Below, in pieces: positions 8,456 through 21,378 of a DNA stretch of 37,524 nucleotides; the first letter of the stretch is position 1; the number at the start of each line of letters is the position of its first letter. Both the position numbers and the translations under genes were made by a program. Source of the stretch: Omnitrophica WOR_2 bacterium RBG_13_41_10 (lineage in GTDB: Bacteria > Omnitrophota > Gorgyraeia > Gygaellales > Profunditerraquicolaceae); NCBI GenBank assembly GCA_001805465.1, contig MHGH01000015.1, positions 20,709 through 58,232 on the forward strand, in the 5' to 3' direction. Below the pieces are notes generated by a model. The model saw only the letters and a program-made list of their open reading frames with translations. It did no database searches and was not told where the DNA came from.

Positions 8456-10094
8456 GAGAACCGATATAAAAAAGATTTTAATCATTGGTTCAGGACCTAT
8501 TGTCATCAGCCAGGCCTGCGAATTTGACTATTCCGGAACTCAGGCCTGCAAGGTTTTAAAAGAGGAAGGATACAAGGTAATCTTAGCGAATTCCAATCCC
8601 GCCACCATTATGACTGATCCGGATATGGCAGATAAGACCTATGTTGAGCCTTTAACTGTAGAAACTTTAGAAAAAATTATTGCTAAGGAAAGGCCCGATG
8701 CATTGCTTCCTACCTTAGGCGGACAGACTGCTTTAAATCTTACCGTAGGCTTAGCTGGAAGAAACATACTAAAAAAATATAAAGTAGAGACCATTGGAGC
8801 AAATATTAAGGCCATAAAAAAAGGAGAAAATAGGCAGCTATTCAGAGATTCTATGAGAAAGATAGGCCTGGATTTACCTCGCAGCGTGCTCGCCTATAAT
8901 TTAAAAGCAGCAATGGAAGTAGTAAAAGATATTGGCTTTCCCGTAATTATTCGTCCCAGTTTTACTTTAGGAGGAACAGGCGCAAGTGTAGCCTATAATA
9001 TAGAGGAATTTAAAGGACTGGCCAAGCGAGGTCTGGAGTCTAGCATGATTAGCGAGATCCTTATTGAAGAATCGGTGATTGGCTGGAAGGAATTTGAATT
9101 AGAGGTGATGCGGGATGCCAAGGATAACGTAGTAATTATCTGCTCTATTGAAAATTTTGACCCCATGGGAATCCATACCGGAGATAGCATCACTGTGGCA
9201 CCTGTTCAGACATTGACCGATAAAGAATATCAGAAGATGCGGGATGCCGCGATAGCTTGTATCAGAGAAATCGGCGTAGAAACAGGTGGTTCTAATATCC
9301 AATTTGCTGTTCATCCTGATACCGGGAGAATGGTTATCATTGAAATGAATCCCAGAGTTTCTCGGAGTTCTGCATTGGCCTCTAAGGCAACGGGATTTCC
9401 TATTGCCAAGATTGCAGCAAAATTAGCCGTAGGTTATACTTTAGATGAAATTCCTAATGATATCACCAAAAAAACTCCAGCCTGTTTTGAGCCTACTATT
9501 GATTACTGTGTAGTAAAAATCCCCCGTTTTACTTTTGAAAAATTTCCTTCAACAGATCCGACATTAACCGTTTCCATGAAATCGGTAGGCGAGGTAATGG
9601 CTATTGGTCGGACCTTTAAAGAAGCGTTACAGAAGGCTTTGCGCTCTTTAGAAATTGGATTGAGCGGTTTAGAAGATTTAAAACATAAACCCTCTAGTGA
9701 TGAATTAAAAAATCATTTAAGAATCCCCAATGCCTCAAGGGTTATTTATATTAAGTATGCCCTCAAAGAAGGATGGAGCATCAAAGAGATTTATCAGATG
9801 ACCCGGATTGACCCTTGGTTTTTAGAAAACATTCGACAGATTATCGAATTGGAAGGACAGATAAAAACAAAATTAAAATTGAGCGATGAGAAAAGTTCGG
9901 TGGATTTACTTAAAAGAGCAAAAGAATTCGGCTTTTCAGATTTACAGCTCGCCCGTTTATTAAATCAAAGCGAAGACGTAATAAGAAAGTGGCGTATAGA
10001 ATTAGGGATAAGACCAGATTATAAACTGGTAGATACTTGTGCGGCAGAGTTTGAAGCATTTACGCCTTATTATTATTCTACATACGAACAGTAG
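8448..10094 (+). CDS. carB: Carbamoyl-phosphate synthase large subunit, N-terminal half only (first synthetase domain plus oligomerisation domain)
   Basis: [42 protein letters not shown] through [21 protein letters not shown]-stop. The second synthetase half and MGS domain are absent; purS follows. Confidence 0.93.
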   Translation: MPKRTDIKKILIIGSGPIVISQACEFDYSGTQACKVLKEEGYKVILANSNPATIMTDPDMADKTYVEPLTVETLEKIIAKERPDALLPTLGGQTALNLTVGLAGRNILKKYKVETIGANIKAIKKGENRQLFRDSMRKIGLDLPRSVLAYNLKAAMEVVKDIGFPVIIRPSFTLGGTGASVAYNIEEFKGLAKRGLESSMISEILIEESVIGWKEFELEVMRDAKDNVVIICSIENFDPMGIHTGDSITVAPVQTLTDKEYQKMRDAAIACIREIGVETGGSNIQFAVHPDTGRMVIIEMNPRVSRSSALASKATGFPIAKIAAKLAVGYTLDEIPNDITKKTPACFEPTIDYCVVKIPRFTFEKFPSTDPTLTVSMKSVGEVMAIGRTFKEALQKALRSLEIGLSGLEDLKHKPSSDELKNHLRIPNASRVIYIKYALKEGWSIKEIYQMTRIDPWFLENIRQIIELEGQIKTKLKLSDEKSSVDLLKRAKEFGFSDLQLARLLNQSEDVIRKWRIELGIRPDYKLVDTCAAEFEAFTPYYYSTYEQ

Positions 10095-10109
10095 ATTTAG
10101 GAGGGATTT

Positions 10110-10358
10110 ATGTTAAAAGCAGAAATTAATATTACCTTAAAAAGAACTGTTGCTGACCCTCAAGGTTTGACTATTAAGCACGCCTTAGAATCATTGGGTT
10201 ATAAAGATTTAGGGGACGTGCGCATTGGAAAATTATTAGTTATTAAACTAAATTTGAAAGATAAAAAAAGGGCGGAACAGGAAATTGACCAGATGTGCAA
10301 GAAATTATTGGCAAATCCAATCATAGAAGATTACCGTTTTAAGATAGAAAAGGAATAA
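10110..10358 (+). CDS. purS: Phosphoribosylformylglycinamidine synthase subunit PurS
   Basis: 82 aa, DPQGLTIKHALESLGY motif, directly upstream of purQ; AGGAGGG ribosome-binding site. Confidence 0.92.
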   Translation: MLKAEINITLKRTVADPQGLTIKHALESLGYKDLGDVRIGKLLVIKLNLKDKKRAEQEIDQMCKKLLANPIIEDYRFKIEKE

Positions 10359-11063
10359 ATGAAATTTGGAGTCGTAGTCTTTCCCGGTTCTAATTGCGAT
10401 CAGGACTGTTTTTATGTAATCAAGGATGTTCTTAGGAAACCCGTTAAGTATATCTGGCACAAGGATACCAACCTTGATGGCCTTGACTGCATTATATTGC
10501 CAGGAGGATTCAGCTATGGAGATTACCTGCGTACAGGCTCAATAGCGAGGTTCTCTCCGGTGATGAAGCCTATTACCGAGTTTGCTAAGAATGGTGGTAC
10601 GGTAATCGGAATTTGTAATGGTTTTCAAATCCTTCTTGAGGCAGGGCTTCTGCCCGGTGTGATGTTAAGAAATAGAGATCTTAATTTTATCTGTAGGTAT
10701 GTTTATATCAAGACAGAAAATAATCGAACAAGATTTACTAATCTTTATAATGCAGGCCAGATTTTAAAAATACCTATCGCGCATAACGAAGGAAATTATT
10801 ATATTGATCCAGCAGGGTTAAAAGAACTAAGAGATAATAACCAGATAGTATTCCGTTATTGTTCTGCTACGGGAGAAGTTATCGACCAATACAATCCCAA
10901 TGGTGCATTAGATAATATCGCGGGTATCATTAACAGAAAAGGGAATGTTTTAGGCTTGATGCCGCATCCTGAACGCAGTGCCGAAAAAGAACTTGGTTCA
11001 GAAGACGGTTATTTTATATTTCAATCGATCATCAAATGGCTCAATAGGAAAAGAACATGGTGA
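10359..11063 (+). CDS. purQ: Phosphoribosylformylglycinamidine synthase subunit PurQ
   Basis: [53 protein letters not shown]. Confidence 0.95.
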   Translation: MKFGVVVFPGSNCDQDCFYVIKDVLRKPVKYIWHKDTNLDGLDCIILPGGFSYGDYLRTGSIARFSPVMKPITEFAKNGGTVIGICNGFQILLEAGLLPGVMLRNRDLNFICRYVYIKTENNRTRFTNLYNAGQILKIPIAHNEGNYYIDPAGLKELRDNNQIVFRYCSATGEVIDQYNPNGALDNIAGIINRKGNVLGLMPHPERSAEKELGSEDGYFIFQSIIKWLNRKRTW

Positions 11064-13264
11064 AACCAGACGTATATCATTCGCTTGGTTTAAGCGATAA
11101 AGAATACCAGGATATCTTAAGGATTCTAAAGCGTAAGCCTACAAATACAGAGCTGGCGATGTTTTCAGTGGAGTGGTCTGAGCATTGTGGATACTTATGT
11201 TCCCGCAAATGGCTAAAACTTTTGCCCAAGACCGGCAAGTATAAGACGCTGATCGGAGAAGATTCTGGAGGGATTATTATTGATGACCTAGCTATAATCT
11301 TTAAGATGGAAAGTCACAATCATCCTTCGCAGATTGAACCGAAGCAAGGAGCGGCTACCGGAGTAGGCGGGATTATCAGGGATATATTTACCGCAGGTGC
11401 CCGGCCGATTGCCTCACTTAATTCGCTGCGTTTCGGCCCGCTTAGTCAGGCATATAATAAATATCTACTCAACGGTGTTGTTAACGGAATTCAGTTTTAT
11501 GGAAACTGTGTTGGCGTACCGACAGTGGGCGGTGAAATTTACTTTGATGAAAGTTATAGCGGAAATTGTTTGGTTAACGCGATGTGCATTGGTATCACCA
11601 AAAAAGAAAAATTAATCAGAGCGCGCGCATATGGTAGAGGTAATGCGATAATGTATGTTGGCTCAAGCACGGGACGGGACGGAATTGGCGGATGCAGTAT
11701 TCTTGCCTCCAATGAGTTTAAAGAGGGGCAAGATAAGAGGCCAACGGTGCAGATCGGAGATCCTTTTACAGAGAAGTGCTTAATCGAGGCGACCTTGGAA
11801 GCAATCAACACAGGCTATCTTGTGGGGATTAAGGATATGGGAGCCGCAGGCCTTACTTGTTGTACTAGCGAGATGGCATCTGCAGGTAATTCTGGAATGG
11901 ATGTAGAGTTAGGGGCTGTTCCCAGGCGAGAAGAGAATATGGAGCCTTGGGAGATTATGATGTCTGAGTCTCAAGAAAGGATGTTGGTTTGTGTTAAAAA
12001 AGGGAAAGAGGAGCAAATAAAGAAGATATTTTTGAAATGGGATCTTAATGCTTCTGTTGTCGGTAGGGTCACCGATGATGGATTAGTTACTATTAGAGAT
12101 AATGGTAAGATAGTGGCTAAGATTAATGCGCATGCTTTAACTAAGGCACCGATATATGATATGCCCTATAGCAAGCCAAGATATTTAAGAAAATTAAATA
12201 AACTTGAAGCTAGCAAAATTCCTGATGCAAAAGATCATAATAAGGTTTTGCTCAAACTTTTAGCTACGCCATCTATTGCTAATAAGGCCTGGGTATACCG
12301 GCAGTATGACCATATGGTGCAAACCAATACTGTAGTTTTGCCTGGTTCAGATGCGGCAGTATTAAGATTGAAAGGAACAGATAAGGGAATAGCTGCTACC
12401 ACTGATTGTAATAGCCGATATTGCTTTCTTAATCCTTACAGAGGCGCGCAGATTGCCGTAGCAGAAGCAGCCAGAAATCTGGTTTGTTCCGGAGCCCACC
12501 CAGCAGCAATTACAGATTGTCTTAATTTTGGAAACCCCAAGAAACCGGAAAGCTTTTGGCAGTTTAAAAATTGCCTGGAAGGTATCCGGGATGCCTGCAG
12601 GTCATTTAATATAGCCGTAGTAAGCGGAAATGTCTCTTTCTACAACGAAAGCCCAAAGTCCGCTATTAACCCCACTCCGGCGATAGGCATGATAGGTATC
12701 TTGAATGATATAAATAAAGCCTGTTCGCAAAATTTTAAGCACGAAGACGACGCTATTATTCTCTTAGGTTATTGTCGGCAAGATTTGGGCGCAACCGAGT
12801 ATTTGAAAGAAATCCATCATTTAACAAAAGGTGATGTTCCGCAATTAGACTTAAAATTAGAACAGGCGGTTCAAAAAACGGCCTTAGAAGCAATAGAGAA
12901 AGGTTTAGTCAATTCAGCCCATGATTGTTCTGAAGGAGGTTTAGCCGTGGCCCTGGCTGAATGTTGTATTTCCAATAAAGATAAAATGATCGGCGCCAAC
13001 ATCAATAAGCTAAATTATGACATGAGGCTAGATGCCTTACTTTTTGGCGAATCCCAATCCAGGATAATTCTTTCCTGCAATCAAGATTCCGCAGGAAAGT
13101 TAAGAAAAATTGCTTTGGAATTTAAAGCTCCATTTTATGTTATTGGTAAAACCGGCGGTAGAGTTTTAAGAATTTTAAATGACACAGAAGAGTTGATTTA
13201 TTTGTCTTTAGAAGATTTATATGAAAAGTGGGGCGGATCGTTACAGAAAAAGATTGAGGGGTAA
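11057..13264 (+). CDS. purL: Phosphoribosylformylglycinamidine synthase subunit PurL
   Basis: [59 protein letters not shown]; 735 aa small-type PurL. Confidence 0.95.
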   Translation: MVKPDVYHSLGLSDKEYQDILRILKRKPTNTELAMFSVEWSEHCGYLCSRKWLKLLPKTGKYKTLIGEDSGGIIIDDLAIIFKMESHNHPSQIEPKQGAATGVGGIIRDIFTAGARPIASLNSLRFGPLSQAYNKYLLNGVVNGIQFYGNCVGVPTVGGEIYFDESYSGNCLVNAMCIGITKKEKLIRARAYGRGNAIMYVGSSTGRDGIGGCSILASNEFKEGQDKRPTVQIGDPFTEKCLIEATLEAINTGYLVGIKDMGAAGLTCCTSEMASAGNSGMDVELGAVPRREENMEPWEIMMSESQERMLVCVKKGKEEQIKKIFLKWDLNASVVGRVTDDGLVTIRDNGKIVAKINAHALTKAPIYDMPYSKPRYLRKLNKLEASKIPDAKDHNKVLLKLLATPSIANKAWVYRQYDHMVQTNTVVLPGSDAAVLRLKGTDKGIAATTDCNSRYCFLNPYRGAQIAVAEAARNLVCSGAHPAAITDCLNFGNPKKPESFWQFKNCLEGIRDACRSFNIAVVSGNVSFYNESPKSAINPTPAIGMIGILNDINKACSQNFKHEDDAIILLGYCRQDLGATEYLKEIHHLTKGDVPQLDLKLEQAVQKTALEAIEKGLVNSAHDCSEGGLAVALAECCISNKDKMIGANINKLNYDMRLDALLFGESQSRIILSCNQDSAGKLRKIALEFKAPFYVIGKTGGRVLRILNDTEELIYLSLEDLYEKWGGSLQKKIEG

Positions 13265-13268
13265 TATC

Positions 13269-13318
13269 TCCCGCCTCATTCGGCGGGATTTCGCTAAATG
13301 CCCTGCCTTCGGCAGGGC
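13269..13318. repeat. Two adjacent GC-rich hairpins between purL and purF
   Basis: TCCCGCC-tcattc-GGCGGGA (13269-13288) and GCCCTGCC-ttc-GGCAGGGC (13300-13318), both perfect. Confidence 0.8.
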
Positions 13319-13333
13319 TTATAGAGGTGCTCA

Positions 13334-14713
13334 ATGTGCGGAATATTTGGGGTATATCCACATAAAGATGCAGCGCAGCTTGCCTGTTTAGGCCTTTATG
13401 CGCTTCAGCATAGAGGAGAAGAATCAAGCGGAATAATCACGCGCAATGGTAAGAAGGTATATTTACATAAAGCCTTGGGTTTGGTAAGCGACGTTTTCGA
13501 TGAAAAAATTATTCGCAGCCTTCGTGGTGAACTGGCAGTAGGACACCTGCGTTATTCTACTACCGGAAGCAGCAATATCAAAAATACCCAGCCCTTTTAC
13601 GTAAAATCAAAAATTGGCGATATCGCTATTGCGCACAACGGAAATCTTACTAATACCTTAAGTCTTCATCGGGAATTAGAGAATAAAGGTGCTTTATTCC
13701 AGACTACTATGGATTCAGAAATTATTGCTCATCTCTTGGCACACAGTCAAAATAAGGATTTTAAAGATGCGGTAATCTGGTCGCTCTCTAAATTAGAAGG
13801 GGCTTATTCTTTAGTTTTGATGCTTAATGATGTTCTGATTGGGGCAAGAGATACTCATGGCTTTCGGCCGCTATGTTTAGGCAAATTAGATGGGGCATAT
13901 GTATTGGCTAGCGAAACTTGCGCCTTAGATTTAATCGGTGCTCAATATTTAAGAGATGTTGAGCCCGGAGAAATTATATTTATAAAAAAAGACGGCCTTG
14001 AGTCATTGAAGCCTTTTGGAAAAACACCGCATGCCTTTTGTATTTTTGAATACATCTATTTTGCCAGGCCGGACAGTAATATTTTTGGCCATAATGTTTA
14101 TATGACACGCAAGAAACTGGGGGCGCAATTGGCAGCGGAGTTTCCCGCCGAGGCAGATTTAGTCATGCCCATTCCCGATTCGGGTACATATGCGGCCTTG
14201 GGCTTTTCTCAAAGCCTAAAGATTCCTTTTGAGTTCGGGATGATCCGTAATCACTATATTGGTAGAACTTTTATTCAGCCGAGTCAAGACCTACGTGACT
14301 TTCGGGTAAAAATAAAACTTAATCCCTTAAGAGATGTATTAAAAAAGAAAGATGTGATTTTGGTTGAGGATTCTATTGTGCGCGGTACTACCAGTAGGGC
14401 ACGCGTTAAGACCCTGCGTCAGGTAGGAGTAGATAAGATACACATGCGCGTCAGCTGTCCGCCGCTTAAATTCCCTTGTTTTTATGGGATAGATTTTCCT
14501 ACCAAGAAAGAACTCGTGGCCTCAAAACACGATATTGCCTGGATCCGCGATTTTATCGGCGCGGATAGCTTAGAATACTTAAGCCTGGAAGGGATGTTAA
14601 GCTCTATGCCTCTTCCTCAAGAAAATTTCTGTACTGCTTGCTTCACAGGCAAATACCCCATTAGTCACGCATGCCACCTCTCTAAAAACATTCTGGAAAA
14701 GTATAACCTATAA
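13334..14713 (+). CDS. purF: Amidophosphoribosyltransferase
   Basis: MCGIFGVY N-terminal Cys, ALQHRGEESSGI, DVILVEDSIVRGTTSRARV PRPP motif. Confidence 0.96.
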   Translation: MCGIFGVYPHKDAAQLACLGLYALQHRGEESSGIITRNGKKVYLHKALGLVSDVFDEKIIRSLRGELAVGHLRYSTTGSSNIKNTQPFYVKSKIGDIAIAHNGNLTNTLSLHRELENKGALFQTTMDSEIIAHLLAHSQNKDFKDAVIWSLSKLEGAYSLVLMLNDVLIGARDTHGFRPLCLGKLDGAYVLASETCALDLIGAQYLRDVEPGEIIFIKKDGLESLKPFGKTPHAFCIFEYIYFARPDSNIFGHNVYMTRKKLGAQLAAEFPAEADLVMPIPDSGTYAALGFSQSLKIPFEFGMIRNHYIGRTFIQPSQDLRDFRVKIKLNPLRDVLKKKDVILVEDSIVRGTTSRARVKTLRQVGVDKIHMRVSCPPLKFPCFYGIDFPTKKELVASKHDIAWIRDFIGADSLEYLSLEGMLSSMPLPQENFCTACFTGKYPISHACHLSKNILEKYNL

Positions 14714-14751
14714 ATAATAACTTTCTTTTTCTCTCTAAATCCAAAATATTC

Positions 14752-14780
14752 TTGCCATAGCAAGGTATTACGTATATAAT
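14752..14780 (+). promoter_or_regulatory. Sigma70-type promoter directly upstream of queH
   Basis: TTGCCA (14752-14757), 17-nt spacer, TATAAT (14775-14780); the GTG start is at 14788. Confidence 0.75.
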
Positions 14781-14787
14781 TCCCTTT

Positions 14788-15342
14788 GTGAATAAGGTAA
14801 GTAAGGTATTACTTCATACCTGCTGTGCGCCTTGTCTAATTTATCCCTTAGAGCAACTAAAGGAAAAAGGTTTTAGAGTAACAGGGCTATTTTATAATCC
14901 GAATATTCATCCCTTTAGTGAATATAAAAACCGAAAGGAAGCAGTAGAAGATTTTAGCAAGGCCGGTAATATTGAAATAATTTATCCGGAATATAAGCCT
15001 GAAGAATTCTTCCAAGCGGTAAATTCAAAAGAGGCCAGCCTTGATAGATGTAATATTTGCTGGTCGCAACGCCTGGAAAAGACAGCTAGCTTAGCGAAAG
15101 AGAAGGGGTTTGATTTTTTCTCAACGACTTTATTAGTTAGCCCCTACCAAGACCAGGAATTATTAAAAAAAATAGGTACGGATATTTCTCAAGAAACGCA
15201 GGTCAGTTTTTATTATGAAGATTTCCGAGTGGGTTTTAAAAAGGCACACGATGAGGCAAAAGCTAAAGGAATATACTGTCAGAGATATTGCGGTTGTATT
15301 TATTCAGAGCTAGAGCGATGCAAGAAATCGGCAAAACATTAA
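14788..15342 (+). CDS. queH: Epoxyqueuosine reductase QueH
   Basis: KVLLHTCCAPCLIYPLEQL, FYNPNIHPFSEYKNR, DRCNICWSQRLE, YCQRYCGCIYS. Confidence 0.92.
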   Translation: MNKVSKVLLHTCCAPCLIYPLEQLKEKGFRVTGLFYNPNIHPFSEYKNRKEAVEDFSKAGNIEIIYPEYKPEEFFQAVNSKEASLDRCNICWSQRLEKTASLAKEKGFDFFSTTLLVSPYQDQELLKKIGTDISQETQVSFYYEDFRVGFKKAHDEAKAKGIYCQRYCGCIYSELERCKKSAKH

Positions 15343-15533
15343 TAATTTTTGGCATAATCTTATTAGGGGTTGGATTATTCTTGACTTTTTTCCAGAGGAT
15401 TCCTTTTTTGGGAAAGCTGCCCGGGGATATCTTAATTCAAAAGAAAAATTTTAGCTTTTATTTTCCCATAATGACCTCTCTATTAGTAAGCATTATCCTT
15501 TCTTTAATTTTTTGGATATTTTCTCGCCGATGA
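15318..15533 (+). CDS. DUF2905-family small membrane protein
   Basis: MQEIGKTLIIFGIILLGVGLFLTFFQRIPFLGKLPGDILIQKKNFSFYFPIMTSLL; start placed at internal ATG 15318 rather than the listed 15288. Confidence 0.8.
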   Translation: MQEIGKTLIIFGIILLGVGLFLTFFQRIPFLGKLPGDILIQKKNFSFYFPIMTSLLVSIILSLIFWIFSRR

Positions 15534-16649
15534 AAATAATTTTTAAATCGATAATAATTTTATTTGTTAGCATTATGTTTATGGTGGTTAGTTTATCCGC
15601 GCAAAACGATAAATATATCCGCGTGGCCATCATACAGGATATCGAGTCTCTGATTATTAAGATAAAAGGTTCCTATGAAATAACGGATTCCGCTAGCGGA
15701 AAAATCCTATACCGCAGTAAAAATTTAAAAAGTACTGTTACCAGCTATAAAAATGGCATACTTATAGCAGGCCTCACTTTAAATGCTGCCAAGATTTCAC
15801 TTAAAGCCAATGACCCCGAAGCTACCCTGGTAAATAATCGACGATTTAACGGGGATATACAGCTGATTAATAAAGAAAATGGGCATCTATTGGTTATAAA
15901 TTATGTGGAGTTAGAAGATTATGTTAAGGGTATCTTGTATCATGAGGTATCGCATTATTGGCCGATAGAGGCGCTAAAGGCCCAGGCAGTGGTGTGCCGC
16001 ACTTACGCTATTTATCAGATCAATGAGAATAAGGCAAAAGATTATGATCTAACAGCAGATATCTACTCTCAGGTTTATGGCGGAAAGACTTCAGAGCGTT
16101 ACCGCACCAACAAGGCAGTTGATGAGACTAAAAGGCAAGTGCTCGCCTATAAAGACAAAGTTTTTCCCGCCTACTTTCATGCTACTTGTGCAGGGCATAC
16201 CCAAGATGCCTCTTTGCTTTGGAATATAGATATCGCGCCTTTAAAAGGAGTATCTTGCGGATTTTGCAAAGAATCACCCCATTTTAAATGGCATAGTGTA
16301 TTATCGCTAAAAAAGATAAAAGATTCACTGTTAAAATCAGGGTATAGCGGATTTGAAAAAATAAAAGATATAGTAATATTAGCTAAAGATAACTCCAGCC
16401 GCATTACTTATTTAAAAATCATTACCGATAAAAAAGATATCAAAATATCCGCTAAGGATTTCAGGGAAATACTTAAACCCAATATTATCAAAAGTACCAA
16501 TTTCACTTTAACTATTGTAGGAGAGGATGCGGTTTTCCAAGGCCTAGGCTGGGGCCACGGCGTAGGCATGTGTCAATGGGGGGCTTATTTTATGGCAAAA
16601 AAAGGATATAATTACAGACAGATTCTAGAGTATTACTATCCGCTAAGTT

Positions 16650-16666
<17 letters not shown>
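15530..16666 (+). CDS. SpoIID/LytB-domain protein
   Basis: Signal-like N-terminus, LEDYVKGILYHEVSHYWPIEALKAQAVVCRTYAIYQ, and GLGWGHGVGMCQWGAYFMA. ATG 15530 overlaps the preceding TGA. Confidence 0.88.
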
Positions 16667-19440
<2,774 letters not shown>

Positions 19441-19453
19441 AAGGAGTGAAGAT

Positions 19454-19810
19454 ATGGATAAAATTAAATTAATTGAAGAAGCCTATACCAAGAAAAAGGT
19501 CCCGGCTTTTAATGTAGGTGATACTGTGCGGGTATTGGTAAAGATAGCGGAAGGACAAGATAAGGTACGCCTGCATCCCTTTGAAGGAATAGTTATCGCC
19601 AAGCGCGGTAGCGGTACAAATACTAGTTTTACCGTGAGAAAAATCTCCTATGGTGAAGGCATAGAACGCGTTTTTCCTTTATATTCTCCCGGTATCGAAC
19701 GTATCGAAGTATTGCGTTCGGGTAAAGTAAAAAGGGCCAAACTTTATTATTTAAGAGAAAAGATCGGTAAACGCGCCACTAAAATTGAAAGCGAAGAAGA
19801 AAAAGCATAG
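19454..19810 (+). CDS. rplS: 50S ribosomal protein L19
   Basis: [61 protein letters not shown]. Confidence 0.97.
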   Translation: MDKIKLIEEAYTKKKVPAFNVGDTVRVLVKIAEGQDKVRLHPFEGIVIAKRGSGTNTSFTVRKISYGEGIERVFPLYSPGIERIEVLRSGKVKRAKLYYLREKIGKRATKIESEEEKA

Positions 19811-20417
19811 GCCCACGCTTTATTACGAAAAGAAATGTAAAAAAAGAGGCTTTAGGCTAGTTATCGGAGTAGATGAAGCCGGCCGCGGCCCTCTTGCCGG
19901 TCCGGTGGTAGCTGCAGCTGTGGCCTTAAAAAATCCGAATTTTAACAATTATATAGATGATTCTAAGAAATTAAATTCTCGCCTGCGAGAAAAGGCATAC
20001 CTGGAGATCATTGAGAAATCCGTCTTCGGCATAGGAATAGTAAATGAGAAGGTTATCGATCAACTAAATATTTTGGAAGCTACGCGCATTGCTATGGAGA
20101 ACGCAGTAATACAGCTCCTTGATAAGATAAAGACTTATAGAAAAAAGAATATCCATATCCTGATAGACGGCAATGTCAAGCTGGATACGGATTTAGCTGT
20201 TACTAATATCATTAAGGGCGATTGCCGATGTATCAGTATTGCCTGTGCTTCGATTTTAGCCAAGGTAACCCGCGACCGAATTATGTCTTTATACCATAAG
20301 ATATATCCGCAGTATGAATTCCAGAAACATAAAGGTTATCCTACTAGAAGGCATAGGCTGGCTTTAAAGAAATTCGGCCCCTCAATAATACACAGGATGA
20401 GTTTTTACGGTGTTTAA
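19785..20417 (+). CDS. rnhB: Ribonuclease HII (TTG start overlapping rplS; start uncertain)
   Basis: [49 protein letters not shown]. Confidence 0.95.
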   Translation: MKAKKKKHRPTLYYEKKCKKRGFRLVIGVDEAGRGPLAGPVVAAAVALKNPNFNNYIDDSKKLNSRLREKAYLEIIEKSVFGIGIVNEKVIDQLNILEATRIAMENAVIQLLDKIKTYRKKNIHILIDGNVKLDTDLAVTNIIKGDCRCISIACASILAKVTRDRIMSLYHKIYPQYEFQKHKGYPTRRHRLALKKFGPSIIHRMSFYGV

Positions 20418-20793
20418 GAAGCATCTTGAGTCAGGCAAAAGCGGAGAAGAATTAGCGGCTGTGCTATTAAGAGAAAACGGCTATAAAATTATAGCCAGAA
20501 ATTATAAAACCAAGTTAGGCGAAATAGATATCATCGCCAAAGATAAAGACACCCTTTGTTTTGTGGAAGTAAAGCTGAGGAATTCCGATAAGTTCGGCCT
20601 GCCGCAGGAGGCAGTTTTAAAATCCAAACAGTTGCATATTGCTAAAACTGCGTTAAGTTATCTTAAAGAAAATAATCTCCTAGATGCAAAAGCCAGATTC
20701 GACGTTGTTGCCATCAATTATTCAGAAAAAGACAAGCCTTGTTTAGATTTGATTAAGGACGCCTTTGAATTAGATGAACGCTATGTTATATGA
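20410..20793 (+). CDS. yraN: UPF0102 / YraN-family endonuclease-like protein
   Basis: SGEELAAVLLRENGYKIIARNYKTKLGEIDIIAKDKDTLCFVEVKLR. Confidence 0.92.
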   Translation: MFKKHLESGKSGEELAAVLLRENGYKIIARNYKTKLGEIDIIAKDKDTLCFVEVKLRNSDKFGLPQEAVLKSKQLHIAKTALSYLKENNLLDAKARFDVVAINYSEKDKPCLDLIKDAFELDERYVI

Positions 20794-20799
20794 TATAAT
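20791..20799 (+). promoter_or_regulatory. Extended -10 promoter candidate for the folate/acsB operon
   Basis: TGATATAAT, i.e. TGnTATAAT, at the yraN stop codon; no good -35 seen. Confidence 0.45.
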
Positions 20800-20817
20800 A
20801 AGTTCAAGGTGAGTGTT

Positions 20818-21378
20818 ATGTATAAAGACGAATCACTAAAAAAATATTTGGAAGATTTAGCTGCAAGGCTTCCTGCTCCGGGAGGCGGTTCTGCTGCGGC
20901 ATTAACTGCCGCATTAGGGGCGTCTTTATTGAGCATGGTAGTAAATTTTACCTTGGGAAAAGCAAAATATGCTCAATACGAAAATGATCTTAAGGCGGCA
21001 TTATTAAAAACAGAAAAGCTAAGAGGGGAATTCTTAAATTTAGTGGACCTGGATGTCACAGCTTATAAAAGCAGAAACTTGCGCAATGCCTTAGATGTGC
21101 CTTTTATGCTGGCCCGTTTATGTTTTGAAGGTATGAAGCTATGCCCGCCTTTGATAAAAAAAGGCAACATCAATCTTATCAGCGATGTGGCAGTAGCCGC
21201 GGTTCTTTTGGAGTCTGCTTTTACTTCGGCTTATTTTAACGTAGAAATAAACTTAAAGTCCATTGCCGATACAAAATTAACCCAAAAGATAAGAAAAGAA
21301 TTAACTGGTAAGGCGCGAATGATTCAGAAAATAAGGTCGGAAACGGAGGAAAAAGTTGGCAAGATTATTAGAGGGTAA
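20818..21378 (+). CDS. Cyclodeaminase/cyclohydrolase family protein (FchA-like, FTCD C-terminal-type)
   Basis: LPAPGGGSAAALTAALGASLLSMVVNFTLGK signature. ATG 20818 with AAGGTGA Shine-Dalgarno preferred over the listed GTG 20809. Confidence 0.85.
   Translation: MYKDESLKKYLEDLAARLPAPGGGSAAALTAALGASLLSMVVNFTLGKAKYAQYENDLKAALLKTEKLRGEFLNLVDLDVTAYKSRNLRNALDVPFMLARLCFEGMKLCPPLIKKGNINLISDVAVAAVLLESAFTSAYFNVEINLKSIADTKLTQKIRKELTGKARMIQKIRSETEEKVGKIIRG

Noticed and set aside
8448-10094. carB as a frameshifted or nonsense-mutated full-length gene
   Set aside because: Sequence after the TAG is an RBS and purS, with no trace of CarB C-half codons in any frame, so it is a genuine split or deletion rather than a point mutation.
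11397-11615. 72-aa + strand ORF inside purL in another frame
   Set aside because: Fully nested in conserved purL with no recognisable family; a frame shadow.
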